This document shows positions 1-6,292 of a stretch of 16,926 nucleotides of DNA, piece after piece. The notes beneath the pieces are model-generated. The model made no database searches, was not told the origin of the DNA, and saw only the letters and a program-made list of their open reading frames with translations. Every line of letters begins with the position of its first letter. Position 1 is the stretch's first letter. Source of the stretch: Cytophagia bacterium (GTDB lineage: Bacteria; Bacteroidota; Bacteroidia; UBA7662); contig RFOZ01000029.1 in NCBI GenBank assembly GCA_009926405.1, positions 1 to 16,926 of the forward strand, read 5' to 3'. Made by a program: the position numbers and the translations under genes.

Positions 1-34
1 TTAAACCCCGTCCAACCAAATCCCCAAGAGCCCC

Positions 35-571
35 ATGAAGACCCTGAATTTCTCCCCATCTCACCTCGTATTCGTTGGCATCCTGTTAGCCATGGCTACG
101 TGTTTTGTTCAACCGGCTTTGGCACAGAGCCCCCGTTTGGGTCATATTAATTCCGGTGAATTGGTTTCTTTAATGCCAGAAACCAAAAAAGCAGAGGATA
201 GCCTCAAGCGTTTTGCCGAGGGAATGGAAACCCAGGTCCAGGCTATGCTCAGCGAACTCAAAGTGAAATACGCCGATTTTCAATCCAAGAGCAAAGAATG
301 GAGTGAGTCACTGCGCGAATACAAGACCAAAGAAATTCAGGACCTCCAGTCCAATATCGATAATTTTCAGCAGCGCGCTCAACAGGACATCGCCAAGCGC
401 AAAGAAGACTTGTTGGGACCGGTAATCCAAAAGGCCGAAGAGGCCATCAAAGCCATCGCCAAAGAAGGCAATTACGATTATATTTTTGATACAAGCAGTG
501 GTAATTTTCTATATACCAAGGATTCCGATAACTTGCTGGAAACTGCCAAAAAGAAATTGAAATTGCCTTGA
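35..571 (+). CDS. OmpH/Skp-family periplasmic chaperone
   Basis: This 178-residue protein looks like a Skp/OmpH-type holdase that shields unfolded outer-membrane proteins in the periplasm on their way to the BAM complex. Residues 1-30 form a signal peptide with a hydrophobic core around 11-25 and an ALA|Q cleavage site after residue 30. The mature start (PRLGHINSGELVSLMPE) matches the family opening seen in Bacteroidota, where a short beta strand is followed by a 'MPE.KKA' helix. Residues about 45-145 are a charged, heptad-like coiled coil rich in K, E and Q, as expected for the Skp tentacles. The C-terminal part (YDYIFDTSSGNFLYTKDSDNLL) is the closing beta segment of the family. Length is normal. 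The ATG at 35 is chosen because it gives a complete signal peptide. The gene is followed after 45 nt by the OmpA-family gene on the same strand. Bacteroidota genomes often carry several Skp paralogues, so no symbol is given. Confidence 0.9.
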   Translation: MKTLNFSPSHLVFVGILLAMATCFVQPALAQSPRLGHINSGELVSLMPETKKAEDSLKRFAEGMETQVQAMLSELKVKYADFQSKSKEWSESLREYKTKEIQDLQSNIDNFQQRAQQDIAKRKEDLLGPVIQKAEEAIKAIAKEGNYDYIFDTSSGNFLYTKDSDNLLETAKKKLKLP

Positions 572-616
572 TAAGGGGCTCAAACGCCCATATTCGTTGA
601 CCCCTGTACTTTAGAC

Positions 617-2794
617 ATGAAACGATTCGGAACCCTAGCGCTATCCGCCGCTTTCTGCTTGATGTTGATGGGTGCCTGGCTGCCGGCCCGGGCCCAGGAT
701 ACCCCCAAGGCAACCCCCAAGAACAGCACCGACAAAACCAAGAAAACCCCCGGTTTTATTCAGAAACTTGCCGACGAGGCTGATACGTTGGGTTCGGCCA
801 AAAAAGTGGTCAACGAGGCCCGCTTGGAGGGAGACCGTGCCTACAAAGCCGAAAATTACTTTTTTGCCATTGAGCACTACAAGAATGCGCTACGCTTTGA
901 CAAAAAAGACAAGGAGGTCCCCTTTTTGATTGCCGAATGTTATCGGATGGCCAACGAGATCAAGAACGCCGATCCTTGGTATGCCAAAGCCCTTAAAATG
1001 GGTTATTCCAACGAGGCCATTCATATTCAGTACGGTACTATTTTGAGAGCTTTGGAGCGTTATCCAGAAGCAATCGATCAATACGAGGCCTATTTGCGAT
1101 TGCGGCCCGAAGAGCCGTATATCAAGTGGCTCATTGAATCTTGTCGCCTTGCTCAGACTTGGCTCGAAAAACCAGCAAGGTATACGGTCGAAAATATCAA
1201 ACGATTTAATACCAAGAATTCGGAGTTTGGAATTGCTCCGATGAAAACCAACGCCATTCTCCTGAGTTCAACCCGCCCCGATGCCATGGGGACGAAATTA
1301 TACGGTCGCTTGGGCGAAGACTTTAGCGATTTGTTTGAGAGTTATGTGGATGGTCAGGGCAAGTGGACCAAACTGCGTCCGGTTCCCGGTTTGATTAACA
1401 CAACGGGGAACGAGGGTACGCCCAGTTTGACCGCCGATGGGAACACCATGTATTTTACGCGATGCAATGCCAAGAAGGGTGTATGTCGCCTATTCAAAAC
1501 AACCCGAGAAATCACCGGTTGGTCCGAACCAGAACCCATCAGCATTTTTGCGGATACGATCGATGTGGGTCATCCCTCCATTTCGGTGAACGAAGACAAA
1601 TTGTATTTTGTTGCCAACAATGCCGAAGGGGGCTACGGTGGACGGGATGTTTGGTTTATGAACCGCACCCAGGATGATACCTGGGAAGAGCCCGTGAATT
1701 TGGGTCCCACCATTAACACTGAACGTGACGAGATGTTTCCTTTTATTCATGCCTCGGATACCGTTTTGTTTTTTGCCTCCGACGGGCACCCGGGCATGGG
1801 GGGGTTGGATATTTTTCGCAGCAGCGGGGGAGGTTCTGATTGGGAGCAAGCCCAAAACATGCGGAATCCCATCAATTCAGGGGCCGATGACTTCGGCTTC
1901 ACGGCCAACCCCAAATTACGCAACGGATTTTTGGTATCGAGCCGATTGGAAGGACGAGGGAGTGATGATATCTATTTGTGGAATGCCATTCCTTATCGAC
2001 TTAGCCTCAAAGGCAAGGTCATCGATGATACCACCCGCAAACCTTTGCCAGGGGCATTTGTTCGTCTTTTGTTAGAAGATAGCACTTATTACGAAACCGT
2101 GACCGACTCCCTGGGGGCGTATGCCTTCAAGATTCGCGAAGATGTTCGCTACCAATTGGAAGCCAGTATCCCGACCTCCAAAATTCCGGCAGGTCTTCAT
2201 GCGGGTCCCGCTCAGCGTTTGCTTTACTATCCTACGGATACCGCCTTTGATACCTACGAGACCAAGGATGATATGGATTGGGTTATCGATTTGCCCATGA
2301 AGTTGGTTCCTACCGAGGAATTTATCCTAACGGATATCTTGTACGATTACGATAGCTCCCGTTTGCGCCCTGTATCCATGGTGGCTTTGGACTCTTTGGT
2401 TCGTTTTCTTAACAAATCTCCCAATATTTCGATTGCAATCAATTCCCACACCGATTCCAGGGGATCGGATGGATACAACCGGAAGCTTTCTCAACGCCGT
2501 GCTCAGTCGGTGGTGGATTACCTGCGTTCTCAAGGTATTGATTCTACGCGTCTCAAAGCCATTGGCTACGGGGAATCCCGTCTGTTGAATCGGTGCAAAG
2601 ACAAAGTACGCTGCACGGAACAAGAGCATCAAGTCAATCGCCGAACCACCTTTAGCATAACGTCCATTGATTTGGATCGGGTTATTGTCAAGTACCGTCG
2701 GGTTACCGGTGAAGAAACCGAAAGCACGGAAGAAACGCTGTACACGGCTATCTCCGAAAAACCACGCCCGGTTCGCCCTGCTGCCAGGCCATGA
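617..2794 (+). CDS. PorE-like TPR / beta-propeller / CRD / OmpA_C envelope protein
   Basis: This 725-residue exported protein has four recognisable parts. The signal peptide covers residues 1-26 (ARA|QD cleavage). The Cys at 14 follows AAF and is not a lipobox, so it is not an obvious lipoprotein. Residues about 55-185 form TPR helices (AYKAENYFFAIEHYKNALRFDKKD). Residues about 200-460 form a PD40/WD40-type beta-propeller with repeated 'DGNTMYFT', 'SVNEDKLYFVAN' and 'DTVLFFASDGH' blades. Residues about 470-555 are a carboxypeptidase-regulatory-like domain (GKVIDDTTRKPLPGA). Residues about 585-705 are an OmpA C-terminal peptidoglycan-binding domain. In that domain the diaminopimelate-contacting Asp and Arg are present as D613 (HTDSRG) and R628 (LSQRRA), 15 residues apart as in E. 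coli OmpA. The order matches PorE (PG1058) of Porphyromonas gingivalis, a T9SS component that binds peptidoglycan. Bacteroidota encode several paralogues with this layout, so PorE identity is an inference. The next gene overlaps the stop codon. Confidence 0.88.
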   Translation: MKRFGTLALSAAFCLMLMGAWLPARAQDTPKATPKNSTDKTKKTPGFIQKLADEADTLGSAKKVVNEARLEGDRAYKAENYFFAIEHYKNALRFDKKDKEVPFLIAECYRMANEIKNADPWYAKALKMGYSNEAIHIQYGTILRALERYPEAIDQYEAYLRLRPEEPYIKWLIESCRLAQTWLEKPARYTVENIKRFNTKNSEFGIAPMKTNAILLSSTRPDAMGTKLYGRLGEDFSDLFESYVDGQGKWTKLRPVPGLINTTGNEGTPSLTADGNTMYFTRCNAKKGVCRLFKTTREITGWSEPEPISIFADTIDVGHPSISVNEDKLYFVANNAEGGYGGRDVWFMNRTQDDTWEEPVNLGPTINTERDEMFPFIHASDTVLFFASDGHPGMGGLDIFRSSGGGSDWEQAQNMRNPINSGADDFGFTANPKLRNGFLVSSRLEGRGSDDIYLWNAIPYRLSLKGKVIDDTTRKPLPGAFVRLLLEDSTYYETVTDSLGAYAFKIREDVRYQLEASIPTSKIPAGLHAGPAQRLLYYPTDTAFDTYETKDDMDWVIDLPMKLVPTEEFILTDILYDYDSSRLRPVSMVALDSLVRFLNKSPNISIAINSHTDSRGSDGYNRKLSQRRAQSVVDYLRSQGIDSTRLKAIGYGESRLLNRCKDKVRCTEQEHQVNRRTTFSITSIDLDRVIVKYRRVTGEETESTEETLYTAISEKPRPVRPAARP

Positions 2795-4029
2795 GTGAGG
2801 CAGGGGAAGGCACTTCAAGGTATTTAGCCCGCGGTGCATCGGCCACCAAGGACGATGTTCATCGCGCCATCGCCGGCCTGGAAAAAGGATTGTTTCCTGG
2901 GGCCTTTTGCAAAGTTTTGCCGGATGTATTGGGGGGCGACCCTGATTTTTGCAATCTGATTCATGCGGATGGTGCCGGAACGAAGTCGGCTTTGGCTTAT
3001 TTGTATTGGAAGGAAACCGGGAACACCGACGTGTGGAAAGGAATTGCCCGGGATTCGGTGGTGATGAACTTGGATGACTTGTGTTGCGCTGGGGCTACGG
3101 GTCCCTTTTTGCTTTCGTCCACGTTGGGTCGTAACAAGCATCGGATTCCGGGGGACGTTCTGTCGGCCTTGATCCAAGGTACCGCCGAATACTTGGAGGA
3201 ATTGGAACGCTGGGGGGTGGTGGTGCATTCCGGTGGCGGTGAAACCGCCGATCTCGGTGATTTGATTCAAACAGTGGTGGTCGATTCTACGATGACAGCC
3301 CGTATGCCCCGATCCGGTGTCCTATCCAATCATCGCATTGCGGTCGGTGACGCCGTGGTGGGTTTTGCATCGGACGGGGTCTGTTCCTACGAAGCATTGC
3401 CCAATTCCGGAATAGGCTCCAATGGATTGACCTCGGCTCGACACGACCTGTTGGACGAACGGTACCGAGAATTGTATCCGGAAACGATGGACCCACGGGT
3501 GCCCAAAGACTTGTGTTACAGCGGTCAGCTGCTCCTGACCGAGGATTTGAACACCCTCTTGACGCGAGAACTGGGATTGGCAGCGTCCAAGGAAAGGGAG
3601 GGTTTGGATTTTGGACGTTGGTTTCTGTCACCCACCCGGACCTATGCGCCTTTAATACAGGCCATGATCAAGGATATGGGGGTGTCAAGGCTTCACGGGA
3701 TGATCCATTGCAGCGGTGGTGGTCAAACCAAGGTGATGCATTTTGTGGGGAACGCGACCGTCATTAAAGACAAACTTCTTCCGCTTCCTCCTTTGTTTGA
3801 ATTGATACAACGTCAAAGCGGTACCCCCTGGCAAGAAATGTACCGTGTGTTCAACATGGGCCATCGTTTGGAGGTTTACCTGCCCATGGAGGTCGCTGAA
3901 ACTGCGCTCCAATGGGGTCGAAATTTTGGGATCCAATGCGATGTGATTGGACGGGTGGTTGATGGCCCTGGGGGTCTTCAAATCAAAGGCCCCGAGGGTT
4001 GGTTAACCTACGAAACTCACTTGGCGTAA
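2791..4029 (+). CDS. purM: Phosphoribosylformylglycinamidine cyclo-ligase (AIR synthase, PurM family)
   Basis: This is a 412-residue PurM/PurL-superfamily ATP-dependent synthase, expected to convert FGAM to aminoimidazole ribonucleotide in purine synthesis in the cytoplasm. Motifs in order: the start RYLARGASATKDDVH; the glycine-rich HADGAGTKSALAYLYW near residue 50; the metal/ATP segment 'VVMNLDDLCCAGA'; GGGETADLGDLIQTVVVDST near 150; GSNGLTSARHD; LSPTRTYAPL; HCSGGGQTKVMHF; and the C-terminal FNMGHRLEVY. It belongs to the longer Bacteroidota form (about 390-410 residues, against about 340 for E. coli PurM). Some Bacteroidota also carry a short canonical PurM, so 'AIR synthase-related protein' is the alternative and the symbol is moderately certain. 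Its ATG lies inside the ATGA overlap with the preceding stop codon, which suggests translational coupling. Its 3' end overlaps the convergent rny gene by 13 bp. Confidence 0.85.
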   Translation: MSEAGEGTSRYLARGASATKDDVHRAIAGLEKGLFPGAFCKVLPDVLGGDPDFCNLIHADGAGTKSALAYLYWKETGNTDVWKGIARDSVVMNLDDLCCAGATGPFLLSSTLGRNKHRIPGDVLSALIQGTAEYLEELERWGVVVHSGGGETADLGDLIQTVVVDSTMTARMPRSGVLSNHRIAVGDAVVGFASDGVCSYEALPNSGIGSNGLTSARHDLLDERYRELYPETMDPRVPKDLCYSGQLLLTEDLNTLLTRELGLAASKEREGLDFGRWFLSPTRTYAPLIQAMIKDMGVSRLHGMIHCSGGGQTKVMHFVGNATVIKDKLLPLPPLFELIQRQSGTPWQEMYRVFNMGHRLEVYLPMEVAETALQWGRNFGIQCDVIGRVVDGPGGLQIKGPEGWLTYETHLA

Positions 4030-5597
4030 GCGACCGCCCGTTTTTCACGGATGACGGTTACTTTGATTTGACCCGGATACTGCATTTCGTTTTGGATCCG
4101 CTGGGATAATTCCACCGACATCAATTCGGATTGTTCGTCCGATATTTTGTCAGCCTCCACCACGACCCTGAGTTCACGGCCCGCCTGGATCGCAAAGGCT
4201 TTTTCGACACCTTTGAAGGATTGGGCCATATTTTCTAACTCTTTGAGTCGCTTAATATAACCTTCAACCACTTCGCGTCGTGCGCCGGGTCTTGATCCTG
4301 AAATCGCATCACAAGCCTGGACAATCGCCGAAATAGGATCGGTCATTTCGATTTCATCGTGGTGGGCGCCAATGGCGTTGCAGATCACTGGGTGTTCTTT
4401 GCATTTTTCGGCCAATTGCATTCCTAACAAGGCGTGGGGTAGTTCGGGTTGATCATCCGGAACCTTCCCGATATCGTGAAGCAGGCCGGCTCGTTTGGCT
4501 AGCTTTGGGTTAAGGCCCAATTCCGATGCCATGGTGGCGCAAAGGTTGGCCACTTCGCGGCTGTGTTGTAACAAATTCTGACCGTACGAAGAGCGATACC
4601 GCATTTTGCCTACCAAACGGACCAAATCGGCATGCAATCCGTGAATCCCCAAATCAATACAGGTCCTTTCGCCGATTTCGACAATTTCGTCTTCAATCTG
4701 TTTTTTGGTTTTGGTAACCACCTCCTCAATGCGGGCCGGGTGAATGCGGCCATCGCTCACCAAGCGATGCAGGGCGAGGCGGGCAATTTCCCGACGCAAG
4801 GGGTCAAAGCATGACAAAATAATAGCTTCAGGGGTATCGTCCACCAAAAATTCAACCCCGGTGGCTGCTTCAAGCGCCCGAATGTTTCGGCCTTCCCGGC
4901 CAATGATTTGACCTTTGATTTCGTCGTTTTTGATTTGGAAAACCGAAATAGAATTTTCGATGGAATGCTCGGTCGCGCTTCGTTGGATGGTTTCGATCAC
5001 CACCTTCTTGGCCTGTTTGTGGGCATTGAGTTTGGCCTCGTCCACGATGTCTTTAATGGAGGCGGATGCTCGGCTTCTGGCCTCGTCCATCAAGGATTCC
5101 ATCAGTTGTTGGCGGGCCTGTTCGGCGCTCAGTCCAGCGACCTTTTCGAGGGCCTGCACGGTCCGCAAATGCGCCTTGGAAAGTTCCTGCTCTTGTTGCT
5201 CCAGGTTCTGACTCAAACGGTCCAATTGCTGTTTCTTTTGGTCCAGTTCGTTCTCTTTGCGGGATGCTTGCTCTAGCTTTTGGTTGAGGGTCTGTTCTTT
5301 TTGTTTGTGCTGCTGCTCTTTGGTGGTGAGACCCTGCTCTCGGGCCTGAATGGATTGGTTCTTGCGCTGGACTTCGGCTTCGTGCTCGGATTTGAGCTGA
5401 ATAAAGCGCTCTTTGGCCTGCAATTCTTTTTCTTTACGGAAGGCCTCGGCTTTGGATTCTGCTTCTACGAGGATGCGTTTGGCTTCTTTTTCGGCTTCTT
5501 CTTTTTCGCGGCCGGCTTTGACGGCAAATACAAATTTGCCAAGGCCCAATCCGGCGGCGCCGGCGAGCAGGATACTAAGGATAAGGGGAAGGGTCAT
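4017..5597 (-). CDS. rny: Ribonuclease Y
   Basis: This 526-residue membrane-anchored endoribonuclease is thought to start mRNA decay, as RNase E does elsewhere. Residues 1-25 form a single N-terminal transmembrane helix (LPLILSILLAGAAGLGLGKF). Residues about 30-200 are a long coiled coil very rich in K, E and Q. The KH RNA-binding domain is centred on IIGREGRNIRALE (I231, GREGRN 233-238). The HD phosphohydrolase domain carries the metal-binding HD pair at H374-D375 (GLLHDIGKVPDD), with a further His in the QHSREVA helix before it and the IGAHHDE motif after it. Length and order are those of the family. It is the last gene of the minus-strand run, 26 nt after zapA. That 26-nt gap is almost entirely inverted-repeat sequence ending at the ATG, with no Shine-Dalgarno sequence. 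The last 13 bp overlap the end of purM on the other strand. Confidence 0.97.
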   Translation of the reverse strand: MTLPLILSILLAGAAGLGLGKFVFAVKAGREKEEAEKEAKRILVEAESKAEAFRKEKELQAKERFIQLKSEHEAEVQRKNQSIQAREQGLTTKEQQHKQKEQTLNQKLEQASRKENELDQKKQQLDRLSQNLEQQEQELSKAHLRTVQALEKVAGLSAEQARQQLMESLMDEARSRASASIKDIVDEAKLNAHKQAKKVVIETIQRSATEHSIENSISVFQIKNDEIKGQIIGREGRNIRALEAATGVEFLVDDTPEAIILSCFDPLRREIARLALHRLVSDGRIHPARIEEVVTKTKKQIEDEIVEIGERTCIDLGIHGLHADLVRLVGKMRYRSSYGQNLLQHSREVANLCATMASELGLNPKLAKRAGLLHDIGKVPDDQPELPHALLGMQLAEKCKEHPVICNAIGAHHDEIEMTDPISAIVQACDAISGSRPGARREVVEGYIKRLKELENMAQSFKGVEKAFAIQAGRELRVVVEADKISDEQSELMSVELSQRIQNEMQYPGQIKVTVIREKRAVAYAK

Positions 5598-5620
5598 GGG
5601 CGTTGGGGTTAACGCCCAAC
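5598..5620 (-). repeat. Overlapping inverted repeats filling the zapA-rny gap
   Basis: Between the zapA stop codon and the rny ATG the minus-strand transcript can form either of two hairpins. Hairpin 1 pairs GGGCGTT (plus-strand 5611-5617) with AACGCCC (5598-5604) around a 6-nt loop, perfect over 7 bp, and its 3' arm touches the rny start codon. Hairpin 2 pairs GTTGGG (5615-5620) with CCCAAC (5602-5607) around a 7-nt loop. They share bases and so exclude each other. There is no U-run, so this is not a Rho-independent terminator. A role in rny translation or in processing of the zapA-rny transcript is an inference. Confidence 0.6.
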
Positions 5621-5623
5621 TGT

Positions 5624-5974
5624 TCAGAGCGCCTGTTCCTTGCTCGTACTTCGCGTTTGCAACATCTTGTTCAGGCTGGATTCCAGGGCCTCGAGTTGTT
5701 CGCTGACTTGTTGGGCGGTGGCTTCGTCCATGGATCCTTCATCCCGGCCGTTGTTGGTCGGGTTTTGTTGGGCCTGGAGGAGGCTATGGGCCAAAAAATA
5801 GGCGGTCATTCCCAACAAATCAAAGCGGTCTGCTCCGGGATGTTGGGATTTGTACTGGGTGAGGCGTTCGTTGAGTAGAGATTCCGCTTGGCGTAATCGT
5901 TCCAGCTCCTCGGCCGGGGCCTGGAGAGGGTAGGTTCGGTTCCCTATCTGGATTTGGATTTCGCTGGGTTGCAT
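5624..5974 (-). CDS. zapA: Cell division protein ZapA
   Basis: This 116-residue protein belongs to the ZapA family, whose members bind FtsZ and bundle protofilaments at the division ring. The N-terminal 'IQIQIGNRTYPLQA' is the beta-hairpin with which ZapA proteins begin. It is followed by the helix 'EELERLRQAESLLNERLTQYKSQHP' and then 'DRFDLLGMTAYFLAHSLLQAQQN', the conserved segment leading into the C-terminal coiled coil (residues about 90-110, LEALESSLNKML). Length is typical. It sits between a small coiled-coil gene (20 nt upstream) and rny (26 nt downstream) in the same transcription unit, a placement I recall as common in Bacteroidota. No Shine-Dalgarno sequence is seen before the ATG. 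Identification rests on family pattern and context; confidence is high. Confidence 0.88.
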   Translation of the reverse strand: MQPSEIQIQIGNRTYPLQAPAEELERLRQAESLLNERLTQYKSQHPGADRFDLLGMTAYFLAHSLLQAQQNPTNNGRDEGSMDEATAQQVSEQLEALESSLNKMLQTRSTSKEQAL

Positions 5975-5994
5975 TCGAAAGGTTGAGGGTCAGG

Positions 5995-6291
5995 CTATTC
6001 TTGCAGTTGGGCAAGGCATAGGTCTATTTCTCGGATAAATTGGTTCATCTTGAGTTTGGCCTGATGACGGGTTTGGTCGTTCCCGGTCAGAGCTCGTTGC
6101 AACTGCAAGGTCCTAAATTCTTCCTTGAGTGCTTCTAGTTCGTTCTTTTGGGTTCGAAGGCTGGTTTCCAGACGCTTGTTTTTGGACTGAAGATCGGCAT
6201 TTTCGGCAAGGACACGCTCTAAGCGGTTCTCGGCAAAATCAGCCTGCCTACGCAGGCCCTCCAGTTTGGACAACAATTCTCCGGTTTTCAT
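5995..6291 (-). CDS. Small coiled-coil protein, possible ZapB-like partner of ZapA
   Basis: This 98-residue soluble protein is almost entirely helical heptad sequence. Residues about 5-65 (ELLSKLEGLRRQADFAENRL, then VLAENADLQSKNKRLETSL) form a continuous coiled coil with no membrane segment or signal peptide. A short C-terminal helix (MNQFIREIDLCLAQLQE) follows a polar hinge near 'TGNDQTRHQ'. The gene starts one nucleotide after the pheT stop codon and ends 20 nt before zapA, so it is almost certainly co-translated with both. Size, coiled-coil content and its place beside zapA resemble ZapB, the coiled-coil factor that binds ZapA in E. coli. This is an analogy from context and not a recognised homology. 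Small coiled-coil genes at this position recur in Bacteroidota as uncharacterised proteins. Confidence 0.82.
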   Translation of the reverse strand: MKTGELLSKLEGLRRQADFAENRLERVLAENADLQSKNKRLETSLRTQKNELEALKEEFRTLQLQRALTGNDQTRHQAKLKMNQFIREIDLCLAQLQE

Positions 6292-6292
6292 C

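Noticed and set aside
572..616. A possible hairpin (GGGC-TCAAAC-GCCC) and terminator between the Skp and OmpA-family genes.
   Set aside because: The stem is only 4 bp with no following T-run; the 45-nt spacer is more simply an intra-operon gap.
5598..5623. A 6S RNA gene next to zapA, as seen in some other bacteria.
   Set aside because: The zapA-rny gap is only 26 nt, far too short for 6S RNA, and the gap on the other side is 20 nt.
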